In this document: positions 27,619 through 36,666 of the stretch, piece after piece
Layout: the number at the start of each line of letters is the position of its first letter
How positions within the stretch are numbered: position 1 is the stretch's first letter
NCBI GenBank assembly: GCA_001464475.1
Contig: LNDX01000001.1
Location: 248,001-312,000, forward strand
DNA: 64,000 nt
Source: Flavobacteriaceae bacterium Ga0077528
GTDB taxonomy: Bacteria > Bacteroidota > Bacteroidia > Flavobacteriales > Flavobacteriaceae
Reading direction: 5' to 3'
Position numbers and translations under genes: made by a program
The notes under the pieces: model-generated
Seen by the model: only the letters and a program-made list of their open reading frames with translations
What the model was told of the DNA's origin: nothing
The model's database searches: none

Positions 27619-28629
27619 ATGTCTGTCGCCAAATACACGCTGCTGCTTTTGTCATTACTTGTACTTACCTCAAGTTGCAACCAATCGCAGTCTAAGGAAA
27701 ATAAGCCAACAAAAGCCAAAGTAGATACTGTCAAAGTAGCCAAAGTCATCACTTTAGATACCGTCGATTATCAAAAAAGAATGGTAGCACTAAGCAATGG
27801 CGACACCACAGGAAAATGGCCTGTAAAAACTGTACATCCTTTGCCTGGAGCACTTTTGCCTTACAAACGCATCATCGCTTTTTACGGAAACCTCTATTCT
27901 AAACGAATGGGAATATTAGGCGAACTTCCTAAAACAGAAATGCTCAACAAACTAAAAGAAGAAGTAGCACTTTGGAAAGCAGCCGATTCTACTGTAGAAA
28001 CCGTTCCTGCATTGCATTATATTGCTGTTACCGCTCAAGGCAAAAATGGTAGCGGTAGCAACTACCGACTAAGAATGCCGTTCAAACAAATTGATACCGT
28101 GATGGCTTGGGCAAAAGAAATTGACGCCTTAGTTTTTCTAGACGTTCAAGTGGGACACAGCACCGTAAAAGAAGAAATTGCAACACTAACCGATTATTTA
28201 AAACTTCCCAACGTTCACTTAGGTATTGATCCTGAATTTTCTATGAAAGGTGGCGAAGTTCCTGGTGCCAAAATTGGAACCATGTCGGCAACCGATATCA
28301 ATGATGCTATAGATTTTCTTACTACTTTGGTTACAGAAAACAACCTACCACCAAAAGTGTTGGTAGTACACCGTTTTACTAAAAAAATGATTACCGACTA
28401 CGACCAAATAAAACCAACCGCGCAAGTGCAAGTAGTAATAGACATGGACGGTTTTGGCAGCAAAGAACTAAAAAAAGCCACTTGGATGCGAACCATCTAC
28501 CCAGAACCAGTTCAATTCACGGGCTTCAAACTCTTCTACAAAAACGACAACGAAGGCAACGCAACAATGTACACACCACAAGAGTTACTTCAATTCACAC
28601 CAAAACCGATTTATATACAATATCAATAA
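27619..28629 (+). CDS. Lipoprotein of unknown function, possible TIM-barrel fold
   Basis: 336 residues. Lipobox region LVLTSSC at about 15-21. The mature part alternates hydrophobic strands and helices: RIIAFYGN, ALHYIAVTA, ALVFLDVQVG, NVHLGIDPEFSM, KVLVVHRF, VQVVIDMDGFG. This suggests a beta/alpha barrel such as a glycoside-hydrolase-like domain. Acidic residues at strand ends (LDVQ, IDPEF, IDMDGFG) would fit an active site. No family recognised. Divergently transcribed from the preceding lipoprotein. Confidence 0.75.
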   Translation: MSVAKYTLLLLSLLVLTSSCNQSQSKENKPTKAKVDTVKVAKVITLDTVDYQKRMVALSNGDTTGKWPVKTVHPLPGALLPYKRIIAFYGNLYSKRMGILGELPKTEMLNKLKEEVALWKAADSTVETVPALHYIAVTAQGKNGSGSNYRLRMPFKQIDTVMAWAKEIDALVFLDVQVGHSTVKEEIATLTDYLKLPNVHLGIDPEFSMKGGEVPGAKIGTMSATDINDAIDFLTTLVTENNLPPKVLVVHRFTKKMITDYDQIKPTAQVQVVIDMDGFGSKELKKATWMRTIYPEPVQFTGFKLFYKNDNEGNATMYTPQELLQFTPKPIYIQYQ

Positions 28630-28670
28630 ACCAATAATCCCAATAAATCAATACATTTAGCCTCAACCTA

Positions 28671-28744
28671 CGTCACTTCGAGTGATTTTATATTTTAAAA
28701 ACGCCAGTTTTTGAAATGTAAAATTTTATCGAGAACCTATGAAA
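28671..28744 (+). repeat. REP-like element R1 (core alpha)
   Basis: Starts CGTCACTTCGAGTG and ends TATCGAGAACCTATGAAA. The inner hairpin is AAAAAC-GCCA-GTTTTT extended by imperfect AT pairs. Confidence 0.85.
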
Positions 28745-28792
28745 GCCATAAACCAAAAGTCCCAATAAATCTAAGTAATTAACCTCAACCTC

Positions 28793-28854
28793 CGTCACTT
28801 CGAGTGATTTTGTGCAATGCAATGGAACAAAATTGTATCGAGAACCTATGAAAA
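28793..28854 (+). repeat. REP-like element R2 (core beta)
   Basis: Same conserved ends as R1, but the inner stem is ATTTTGT/ACAAAAT around GCAATGCAATGGA. Confidence 0.85.
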
Positions 28855-28873
28855 ACTGAATCATTGCTACCAA

Positions 28874-28936
28874 GTTCTCGATACATTTTTTACAAAATAG
28901 CTAGTCGCAATTTTCTAAAAAACACTCGAAGTGACG
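28874..28936 (-). repeat. REP-like element R3 (core gamma)
   Basis: Inverted copy. In its own orientation: CGTCACTTCGAGTG, a gamma hairpin containing GCGACTAGC, then TATCGAGAAC. It lies 53 bp downstream of the GIY-YIG stop, in the gene's orientation. Confidence 0.85.
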
Positions 28937-28989
28937 AAAGCATAAAATAGAACGTTCTGTTGAACCAAGAACTCATGAAAACAAACTTT

Positions 28990-29277
28990 TCAAAACTTTT
29001 TCTTTGCTAAATTTGGAAGAGCATCATAATCGTCATTTATCAAAGCCTCTTTTTTAGCCCTTGACCATTTCTTAATTTGTTTTTCTTTTTCAAAAGCTAA
29101 ATTTATATCTGTAAATTCAGCATAAAAAACCAACTCCAAAGGTCGTCTAGTCGCAGGATAACAATCGGGATAAAATGCAGTATTATGCTGAAACATTCTT
29201 TGTTCAAGTTTACTCGTAACTCCTGTATAATAGGAACCATCTGAGCATTTTAATATATAAACGTAAGATTGTTGCAT
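28990..29277 (-). CDS. GIY-YIG endonuclease domain protein
   Basis: 95 residues, a free-standing GIY-YIG domain of the URI/YhbQ type. Y-V-Y at 5-7 and Y-T-G at 17-19 are the GIY and YIG positions. R27 (EQRMFQH) is the catalytic Arg, and E65 in EKEKQIKKW is the metal-binding Glu. All essential residues are present, so it should nick or cut DNA. It is embedded in eight REP-like elements and flanked on both sides by gamma elements in its own orientation. The cellular role of such proteins is not established; association with repeats suggests a mobile or repeat-maintaining enzyme (inference). Confidence 0.9.
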   Translation of the reverse strand: MQQSYVYILKCSDGSYYTGVTSKLEQRMFQHNTAFYPDCYPATRRPLELVFYAEFTDINLAFEKEKQIKKWSRAKKEALINDDYDALPNLAKKKF

Positions 29278-29281
29278 TGAA

Positions 29282-29289
29282 CAAATATA
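29282..29289 (-). promoter_or_regulatory. -7 box of the GIY-YIG gene, 4 nt from its start codon
   Basis: TATATTTG on the minus strand, a perfect match, with only TTCA between it and the ATG. The transcript would be leaderless or nearly so. The -33 region falls at the edge of element R4. Confidence 0.6.
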
Positions 29290-29305
29290 AAAAAATTGCT
29301 TCTAA

Positions 29306-29368
29306 GTTCTCGATACATTTTTTACAAAATAGCTAGTCGCAATTTTCTAAAAAACACTCGAAGTGACG
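29306..29368 (-). repeat. REP-like element R4 (core gamma)
   Basis: 63 bp, almost identical to R3 and in the same orientation. It lies 28 bp upstream of the GIY-YIG start. Confidence 0.85.
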
Positions 29369-29450
29369 ATAGCTCAAAAATAAAAATAATACAAACCAAG
29401 AAACTTCTATAACCCAACGCACAAATCCCATAAAAACTAATGCACTCTAC

Positions 29451-29524
29451 CGTCACTTCGAGTGATTTTATATTTTAAAAACGCCAGTTTTTAGAATGTA
29501 AAATTGTATCGAGAACCTATGAAA
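29451..29524 (+). repeat. REP-like element R5 (core alpha)
   Basis: Same ends and GCCA-loop hairpin as R1, with a few substitutions. Confidence 0.85.
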
Positions 29525-29572
29525 ACCATAAACAAAAAGTCCTAATAAATCGAAACATTTAGCCCCAACCTC

Positions 29573-29634
29573 CGTCACTTCGAGTGATTTTGTGCAATGG
29601 AATGGAATAAAATTGTATCGAGAACCTATAAAAA
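29573..29634 (+). repeat. REP-like element R6 (core beta)
   Basis: Same ends and beta stem as R2. It lies 122 bp after R5, the same distance as from R1 to R2. Confidence 0.85.
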
Positions 29635-29654
29635 ACTGTATTTACTGCTACCAA

Positions 29655-29717
29655 GTTCTCGATACATTTTTTAAAAAATAGCTAGTCGCAATTTTCTAAA
29701 AAACACTCGAAGTGACG
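29655..29717 (-). repeat. REP-like element R7 (core gamma)
   Basis: 63 bp, the third gamma copy, in the same orientation as R3 and R4. Confidence 0.85.
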
Positions 29718-29799
29718 ATAGCTTAAAATTTAAAATAATACAAACCAAGAAACTTCTATAACCCAACTCACAAATCCCATAAAAACTAATGCACTCTAC

Positions 29800-29873
29800 C
29801 GTCACTTCGAGTGATTTTGTATTTTAAAAACGCCAGTTTTTAGAATGTAAAATTGTATCGAGAACCTATGAAA
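29800..29873 (+). repeat. REP-like element R8 (core alpha)
   Basis: Third alpha copy; closes the array. Confidence 0.85.
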
Positions 29874-30042
29874 ATAAAACACCTCCAAAATAAACAAATT
29901 GTAAACTCCCAAACCCAAACCAACCTATTCATAACCTTTACTAAAGATTCCAACCTCATCTTTTGACAATTCATTATTTTTAGATTAATACTACTTTAAC
30001 ACGTTCGATAGAGTTTTGTAGCACAATTAAAACTACATAACT

Positions 30043-33000
30043 ATGTCAAAAAATTACATTACTAAAACCCTATTTGTTCTAGTACTTTTTGCTTCTTCCT
30101 TTTCATGGGGACAAACATTATTGCACTATTGGAACTTCAACAACAACGCCTCAGTAGCAACTATTACAACACCTTCTCAAACACTTGGTGGTGCTACTTT
30201 AAATGCAATTCCTGGTGGAATTAGCACTATCGATTTTGCTGGCGGAACTGGTCAGAATTTTAGCGTTCTTAATTTGAATGCTCAAAACAGTGATGTTTCT
30301 GGAACACACTTACGTTTTAACGACCCAATTGGTGGTGCCTTAGAATTTGCGTTGCCAACATCTGGTTATGAAAACATTATCGTAAAATTTGCTACACGTC
30401 GCTCGAACTCTGGTGCCGGAACCCAAACTTGGTTCTACTCTATTGACGGTTCAACTTACACTTCATTTACAACTGTAATTCCTAATAACGGCGATCCTGC
30501 ATTAGCAACTTTAGATTTTACTGCAACTACTGGTGTTAACAATAATCCGAATTTTAAATTAAAAGTTGAATTCTCTCAAGGAAGTGGCGGAACTGTTGGA
30601 AACAACCGATTCGATAATTTCACAGTGCAAGGAACAACTACTGGCGGTGGCGATACTGTTGCTCCAATTGCTACAATAACTCCTGCCAATGCAACAACTA
30701 ATGTAGCAGTTACTATTAATCCAACTATCGCTTTTAATGAAGCTATTCGATTGATTGATAATTCGGCAATTACTAATACCAATGTTGATGCTTTGGTAGA
30801 ATTACGTTTGAACAACGCTTCAGGAACTCTTGTGCCATTTGACGCAACCATTTCTGGAAATACCATCACAATAATTCCAAATGCTACTTTGGCTATCAGT
30901 CAAGTTTATTATGTGGCTTTACTTCCAAATGTTGTTGAAGATGCAAGCAACAATGCTATTACTACAACAACATCAGCAAGTTTTACAACTGGAAATCCTT
31001 CAGCGAGTTTAGCTTCCAATTTTGTTACTGTTAATGAAGCTGTTGGTACACTTTCATTTACTATCAATTTGACAAATCCTGCAACGAGTTCGGTTAATTT
31101 AGTTGTAAAAACAGCTCCTTTTAGCACAGCAAATGCAAGCGATTTTACGCTTACTACTCAAACATTAAACTTCACTTCTTCAAGTGCTTTGACACAAACC
31201 ATCACCATTCCTATTATTGATGATGCAACTGTTGAACAACAAGCAGAATATTTTGTTTTAAGCCTTGAAAATCCTGTGGGTTTATCGATTACTGGAACTT
31301 CAACAGCTACGATTTATATTATCGATAACGACAATGTGGCTCCAATTCCGAGCAATCAAATCGAACTAAATTACATCGGTAGTTTTGATCCTTCTGGAAC
31401 CAACACAAGTACTTGCGAAATTGTGGTTCACGACCCAGCTTCACAACGTCTATTTACTACAAGTGCTGTAGCAGGATTTCTAGATATTATTAATTTCTCT
31501 AATCCTACAACGCCAACCGTTATCAATTCGGTGAACATGAATCCTTATGGTGGAGTTACTTCTGTAGCGGTTAAAAACGGAATTGTAGCTGTTGCTTCTC
31601 CAAACACAGATGAAACGTTAAACGGTTCGGTAGTATTTTTTGATACCAACGGAACCTTCCTAAATCAAGTTACCGTTGGTGCTTTACCAGATATGATTAC
31701 GTTTTCACCAGACGGAACTAAAGTAATGACCGCAAACGAAGGACAACCTAATACTGACTATTCTATCGACCCAGAAGGTTCGGTAAGTGTGATTAATATT
31801 GCTGGTGGAATTGCATCTTTAACTCAAGCTAACGTAACTACATTATTGTTCACTGCCTACAATTCGCAAGAAACTACTCTTATCGCTTCTGGTGTTCGTA
31901 AATTGAAAGCTACAAGCACCATGTCTCAAGATTTTGAACCAGAATACATTACTATAAGTGCCGATTCTCAAAAAGCTTGGGTAACACTTCAAGAAAATAA
32001 TGCTATTGCCGAAATCAATTTGGCAACAACTACCATTTCAGATATTTGGGCATTGGGAACCAAAGACGTTAGCCAACCAGGAAACGGAATGGATATTTCA
32101 GACAATAACGGACAAGTATTGATTGCCAACTGGCCAATTCAAGCGTTTTATATTCCTGATGCTGTGGCAAATTACAACGTTGCCGGAACTAACTACATCG
32201 TTACTGCCAATGAAGGTGACGAAAAAGAATACACCGGTTTTACCGAAAGAACTACCGTTGGAGCTTCAACTTACACTTTGGATGCAACCAATTTTCCAAA
32301 TGCTAGTGTTTTGAAACAATCTTACAATATGGGACGTTTTAGAGTAACCAACTTAAACGGAAATACCGATGCCGATGCCGAATTTGAAACCATCAACGCC
32401 GTTGGAACTCGTTCGTTTTCTATCTTCAATACCACAACAAAACAAATTGTTTATGATAGTGGCGATGCTTTCGAAAGATACACAGCTGCAAATTACACAA
32501 CGATTTTCAATGCCGACCACGAGAGCAATACTCCTAAAGGAAGAAGTCGTGCCAAAGGACCAGAGCCAGAAGGTGTGACTGTAGCTCAAATAGGAACTGA
32601 AACTTTTGCTTTCATTTCGTTAGAGCGTGTTGGTGGTGTTATGGTATACAACATTACCAACCCAAACAATGCCGTATTTGTAGATTACAAAAACAGCCGA
32701 AGCACCTCAGCATTCGTAGGCGACCACGGACCAGAAGGAATCACTTATGTTAGCGCTGCGAATAGCCCAACAGGAACGCCTTATGTTTTAGTAGCCAACG
32801 AAATTAGTGGCACCATTACCATCTTTGAAGTAGATACGAATACCTTAGCCAACAACGAGTTTGCTAACACCACAAAAACATTTACTCTTTTCCCAAACCC
32901 ATCTAATGCAGATGGCATAGTATACTTTAACCGCGCAGCCGACATCGAACTGTATGACCTTTCTGGAAAATTATTGTTCTCTCAAAAAGACGCTCAAACC

Positions 33001-33081
33001 CTAAACACCAAAACCTTGTCTACCGGAATTTACCTAGTAAAAACCAGCGAAGGCATCGTTAAAAAACTAATCATAAAGTAA
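30043..33081 (+). CDS. Large T9SS-secreted surface protein with a choice-of-anchor-I-type propeller
   Basis: 1012 residues. Signal peptide (to ...SFSWGQ). Then a lectin-like N-terminal domain (about 24-200), an SbsA-type Ig-like domain (about 208-315, 'ATITPANATTNVAVTINPTI'), and a Calx-beta domain (about 320-430, 'NFVTVNEAVGTLSFTINL' and 'IIDDATVEQQAEYFVLSL'). A beta-propeller of the choice-of-anchor I / alkaline-phosphatase-associated type follows (about 440-920; 'SPDGTKVMTANEGQPN', 'VTANEGDEKEY', 'GDHGPEGITYV'). It ends with a T9SS type A sorting domain (FTLFPNPSNADG ... KKLIIK). Likely exposed on the cell surface. Enzyme activity is unknown. Confidence 0.85.
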   Translation: MSKNYITKTLFVLVLFASSFSWGQTLLHYWNFNNNASVATITTPSQTLGGATLNAIPGGISTIDFAGGTGQNFSVLNLNAQNSDVSGTHLRFNDPIGGALEFALPTSGYENIIVKFATRRSNSGAGTQTWFYSIDGSTYTSFTTVIPNNGDPALATLDFTATTGVNNNPNFKLKVEFSQGSGGTVGNNRFDNFTVQGTTTGGGDTVAPIATITPANATTNVAVTINPTIAFNEAIRLIDNSAITNTNVDALVELRLNNASGTLVPFDATISGNTITIIPNATLAISQVYYVALLPNVVEDASNNAITTTTSASFTTGNPSASLASNFVTVNEAVGTLSFTINLTNPATSSVNLVVKTAPFSTANASDFTLTTQTLNFTSSSALTQTITIPIIDDATVEQQAEYFVLSLENPVGLSITGTSTATIYIIDNDNVAPIPSNQIELNYIGSFDPSGTNTSTCEIVVHDPASQRLFTTSAVAGFLDIINFSNPTTPTVINSVNMNPYGGVTSVAVKNGIVAVASPNTDETLNGSVVFFDTNGTFLNQVTVGALPDMITFSPDGTKVMTANEGQPNTDYSIDPEGSVSVINIAGGIASLTQANVTTLLFTAYNSQETTLIASGVRKLKATSTMSQDFEPEYITISADSQKAWVTLQENNAIAEINLATTTISDIWALGTKDVSQPGNGMDISDNNGQVLIANWPIQAFYIPDAVANYNVAGTNYIVTANEGDEKEYTGFTERTTVGASTYTLDATNFPNASVLKQSYNMGRFRVTNLNGNTDADAEFETINAVGTRSFSIFNTTTKQIVYDSGDAFERYTAANYTTIFNADHESNTPKGRSRAKGPEPEGVTVAQIGTETFAFISLERVGGVMVYNITNPNNAVFVDYKNSRSTSAFVGDHGPEGITYVSAANSPTGTPYVLVANEISGTITIFEVDTNTLANNEFANTTKTFTLFPNPSNADGIVYFNRAADIELYDLSGKLLFSQKDAQTLNTKTLSTGIYLVKTSEGIVKKLIIK

Positions 33082-33106
33082 GTAGTAGTTTTTTTTATAT
33101 GTAAAG

Positions 33107-33136
33107 ACCTCTGACGAAAGTTAGAGGTTTTTTTTG
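33107..33136 (+). terminator. Intrinsic terminator after the surface protein
   Basis: Nine-pair stem ACCTCTGAC/GTTAGAGGT with one G-T pair, GAAA loop and an eight-T tail. Confidence 0.9.
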
Positions 33137-33142
33137 TTGTAA

Positions 33143-36100
33143 TTAACCTATTGACATTTTAGCAGATTCTTTCCACAAATAATTGGGCATTGGTTCATTA
33201 AGTTCCCATTTAATACTCATTGGTTTTGATCCTTCTGTTTCTCTAAAATTAGCTTCACCTATAAAAACATAACCAAGAGTATTTCCGTTTTCATCATTTG
33301 CTTTTTCTCGAACAAAGAGTAATATTTTTTTATTCAATTCTCCATGATTTATATATGATAATCCTTTACTTGTTTCGGGTCCATAAGCATTATGCGATTG
33401 CCAGTGAAATAATGTTTCACTTATAGCATAATCATCATACATTGTGGTTGGTGAGAAATTTTCCTCTGATTTAATTAAATTTATAAAAAGTATTTCTGTA
33501 TTTAACTTTTTATTTTCGGCAGCTCCTTCTCTATTTGAAGATTTTTTATCAAATGTACTTAGTCCAAAAGCGACTAAGATTTGATCTCTTGTATAGCGTG
33601 CATGTAACTTTAATGGTTGTCCGTATGGAAGTTTAATGTCAATTTCTTTAAATCCAATTTTATCGATTAATATTTCTAAAACTTCAATAATTTCATTTAC
33701 AAGGATTTTATTCTTTCCTATTTGAATTATACTTTTTTCTAAAGAATCAAAACCTCCTGGATTTTGCCAAACATCATAATGCAACATCAATAACATTGTT
33801 TTTTCATTCTCATTAAAATCGTTGATTTTTATACTAAAACCTTGTTTTGCAATTTTTAAAATGAAATTGAAATAACTTGTAGAATTTGTGGACAACCACT
33901 TTTTACCAATGGCTGAATAAATTTGCTTTTCATTAGTTGGTTCAAAATCATCAATAACTCCTGCTTTTTGGCATAATCTTGACCAACTATCTTTTTTATA
34001 AATTGTTTCAATTGATATGTGATTTAAATTAATAAAATTCTCTAAAGTTAATGGCAATGTTGTTTGATGTTGAAAATTTCTAATCTTTGCTATCAATTGA
34101 TTTACATTTAAAGAAGTTGCTCTTTTTATGTTTTCAAGAATAGTTTCCTTAGCTTTCTTTTCTAAAATAATTGAACATCCCAAAGGTAAATGAGGAAAAT
34201 CATCTTCAATTTCTTTTTGAACAGATGTAGTTGTTTTTCCAATTAAAGCTCTAAACTTACTTTCAAAATCGTATTCAGGTCTTGAATTTCCAACAAAATC
34301 TAAAACTGTTAAACAATCTTTTCCTTCTGCTAAACGCAATCCACGACCTAATTGTTGAAGAAAAACTGTTAAACTTTCCGTTGGTCTTAGAAACAAAACT
34401 GTATCAATTTCTGGAATATCTACGCCTTCATTAAAAATGTCAACTACAAACAAATAATTGAATTCTTTTTTCTTGAATTGAGCTCTAATTCTTTCTCTTT
34501 CATTTGAATTTTTACTAGTCAAACATTCTGCTTTTATTCCCGCTAAATTGAACTTTTCTGTCATAAAAAGAGCATGCTCTTGTGTAACACAAAATCCAAT
34601 AGCTCTAACATCATTTAGGTCGTTTGTGTATTTTTCAAGATTTGAAATTATTTGTCCAACTCTCACATCGTTTTTTGTGTATAAACTTGTCAACTCACTG
34701 GCAACATACTTTCCTTTTTCCCATTTAACATTAGTTAAATCAATACTATCTGTAATTCCAAAATATTGGAACGGACTTAATAATTTCTTATTTAAAGCTT
34801 CAGGAAGTCTAATTTCAGCAGCAATACGATTGCAGAAATCTTCTAAAATATCTTCTCCATCCATTCTTTCAGGAGTAGCTGTCAATCCTAAAAGGACTTT
34901 AGGTTTAAAATAATTTAAAAATGGTCTATAACTAGATGCTGGTCCATGATGTGCTTCATCTAAAATTATAAAATCGAAATAATCAGGCGAAAGTTTTAAA
35001 TCTTTTAATCTATTATTTAAAGTTTGTACAGAAACGAAAAGATATTCATTAGAATTGGGTTCAATTCCATCAACCCATAAATCCCCAAAATTATTGTCTT
35101 TTAAAATTCCTTGAAAAGTTGCTTTTGCTTGTTGTAAAATTTCTTTTCTATGAGCCACAAAAAGTAACTTTGATGATTGATTATTATTTCTAAAATTTTT
35201 ATAATCAAAAGCAGAAATAACTGTTTTTCCTGTTCCTGTTGCAGCAACTAAAAGATTTCTATATCTATTATGAACTGATCTTTCAACTTCTAATTTTTCA
35301 AGGATTTCACTCTGATAATGAAACGGTTTTAAATCAAAATAAGATGTTGTAAAAGTGTATTCTTTAGAAAATTTTCCTTGTTTTAAAGCTTCAACTAACT
35401 TTACAGAATGAATATTTTTATCATATAATTCAAACTCAGAATTTTGCCAATAAGCTTCAAAAGTTTTCTTGAATTTATCTATAATATGGCCAACTTCTTT
35501 GGTTGTTATTTTTAGATTCCATTCTAATCCATCTGTTAATGCAGAACGAGAAAAATTTGAAGAACCAATATATCCAGTGTGAAAACCTGTTTTTCTTTGA
35601 AACAAATAAGCTTTTGCATGTAACCTTTCATTTCCTGTATTATAAGAAACTTTAACTTCTGTATTTTTTAATGAAGATAAAAATTCAACCGCTTTTGCAT
35701 CTGTTGCACCAATATATGTGGTTGTAATTACTCTTAATTTTCCGCCTCGCTCCGTAAATTCTATTAACTCACGTTCAAGAATTCTAATTCCTTTCCATTT
35801 TATAAAAGAAACTAACAAATCGATTTCATCAGATGATAAAATTTCTTTTCGCAACTCACTTTCTAAAGTTGTTCCTGAATTTCCGCCAGTAAAAAGTTCG
35901 CTATGGATTAATCTTGTATAAGGTGTAATTTCTTTTAAGTGTAAATCTAAATCTGTAAAATGGCTGTCAACTTTAGTGAAAACTGCTTTCAAAATTTTAC
36001 CTTCAGTTTCAATTAAATCATCTTCAAACTCTTCTTTTTTCAATTCTTCTTTTAAAAAAAGAATAATTTTATTGGCAATCGCAATTTGAGTTTCAAGAAT

Positions 36101-36283
36101 ATCTTCGCCTTTAATTAAGTTAAAAGCTTGTTTTATGGTTTTACCAATATGTTGAGATAATAATTGAGCCGCTTCGGCTTTGTCAATTGAAGTTTTCTTA
36201 ACTTGAAAAGTATCTTTATCTAATTCGTTTAATTTATAGTTAATTAGTTTCGTGACTAATTCTTCATATAATCCTTGGTTCAT
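33143..36283 (-). CDS. PLD-nuclease / superfamily 2 helicase fusion (DUF3427 type)
   Basis: 1046 residues. After a helical N-terminus comes a PLD-like nuclease domain (about 130-260) with H222-A-K224 and the G-S-S-N sequence at 240-243, so one HKD half-site. An SF2 helicase follows (about 315-700): Walker A G350-T-G-K-T354, DEAH box at 442-445, motif VI QLGRGLRLAEGK. The C-terminal 300 residues match my recollection of DUF3427, including a segment around 'LPYGQPLKLHARYTRDQIL'. This architecture resembles DNA-repair or defence enzymes (COG1061/COG3886 type). It overlaps a NUDIX gene by 4 bp, so the two are translated together. Biological role is not known to me. Confidence 0.85.
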   Translation of the reverse strand: MNQGLYEELVTKLINYKLNELDKDTFQVKKTSIDKAEAAQLLSQHIGKTIKQAFNLIKGEDILETQIAIANKIILFLKEELKKEEFEDDLIETEGKILKAVFTKVDSHFTDLDLHLKEITPYTRLIHSELFTGGNSGTTLESELRKEILSSDEIDLLVSFIKWKGIRILERELIEFTERGGKLRVITTTYIGATDAKAVEFLSSLKNTEVKVSYNTGNERLHAKAYLFQRKTGFHTGYIGSSNFSRSALTDGLEWNLKITTKEVGHIIDKFKKTFEAYWQNSEFELYDKNIHSVKLVEALKQGKFSKEYTFTTSYFDLKPFHYQSEILEKLEVERSVHNRYRNLLVAATGTGKTVISAFDYKNFRNNNQSSKLLFVAHRKEILQQAKATFQGILKDNNFGDLWVDGIEPNSNEYLFVSVQTLNNRLKDLKLSPDYFDFIILDEAHHGPASSYRPFLNYFKPKVLLGLTATPERMDGEDILEDFCNRIAAEIRLPEALNKKLLSPFQYFGITDSIDLTNVKWEKGKYVASELTSLYTKNDVRVGQIISNLEKYTNDLNDVRAIGFCVTQEHALFMTEKFNLAGIKAECLTSKNSNERERIRAQFKKKEFNYLFVVDIFNEGVDIPEIDTVLFLRPTESLTVFLQQLGRGLRLAEGKDCLTVLDFVGNSRPEYDFESKFRALIGKTTTSVQKEIEDDFPHLPLGCSIILEKKAKETILENIKRATSLNVNQLIAKIRNFQHQTTLPLTLENFINLNHISIETIYKKDSWSRLCQKAGVIDDFEPTNEKQIYSAIGKKWLSTNSTSYFNFILKIAKQGFSIKINDFNENEKTMLLMLHYDVWQNPGGFDSLEKSIIQIGKNKILVNEIIEVLEILIDKIGFKEIDIKLPYGQPLKLHARYTRDQILVAFGLSTFDKKSSNREGAAENKKLNTEILFINLIKSEENFSPTTMYDDYAISETLFHWQSHNAYGPETSKGLSYINHGELNKKILLFVREKANDENGNTLGYVFIGEANFRETEGSKPMSIKWELNEPMPNYLWKESAKMSIG

Positions 36284-36666
36284 AGTTCAAGTTTTAAAAA
36301 TTCTTCAACAATTGGCAGATCTGCTTCGGCCCAATCTAAATTTAACAATTCTGATTTATCAAGCAGTTTATAATCCTTATGTTCGGACAAAATAATTTCT
36401 CCTGAAACATAATTTGAGATAAAAGGAATCAAATTTATTTTAAAAACTCCATAATCGTAAATGCTATTCGATAAACTTTTTAAAACTTCAATTTCAATAT
36501 TTATCTCTTCTTTGATTTCTCTTTTTATACAATCAATTTCACTTTCATTTTCTTCTAACTTTCCACCTGGGAATTCCCATTTCAATGGTAATTTCATTTT
36601 TTCACTTCGTTGAGTTACTAAAATTTTTTTATCAAAAAAGATAATTGCACATGTTACATTAATCAT
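36280..36666 (-). CDS. NUDIX hydrolase, MutT-like
   Basis: 128 residues. The Nudix box is complete: GGKLEENESEIDCIKREIKEE (first G through REIKEEI). It is preceded by 'WEFPGGK', typical of (d)NTP pyrophosphohydrolases such as MutT. Probably hydrolyses a modified nucleoside triphosphate. First gene of a two-gene operon with the PLD-helicase (4-bp overlap), which suggests the two act in one process. Upstream is a near-perfect AT palindrome at 36667-36687. Confidence 0.9.
   Translation of the reverse strand: MINVTCAIIFFDKKILVTQRSEKMKLPLKWEFPGGKLEENESEIDCIKREIKEEINIEIEVLKSLSNSIYDYGVFKINLIPFISNYVSGEIILSEHKDYKLLDKSELLNLDWAEADLPIVEEFLKLEL

Larger units (their letters stand above)
29306..29873. repeat. 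349-bp tandem macro-repeat (gamma-alpha-beta)
   Basis: R4 to R7 and R5 to R8 are both exactly 349 bp apart, and the linkers between elements also match with few changes. The block [gamma, alpha, beta] is therefore present once in full and once in part. Apart from the eight elements and the GIY-YIG gene, 28630-30042 holds no gene. Confidence 0.85.

Noticed and set aside
28671-29873. CRISPR array or insertion sequence for the CGTCACTTCGAG elements
   Set aside because: Elements occur in both orientations, differ in their cores, and have no constant repeat/spacer length. No transposase frame is present.
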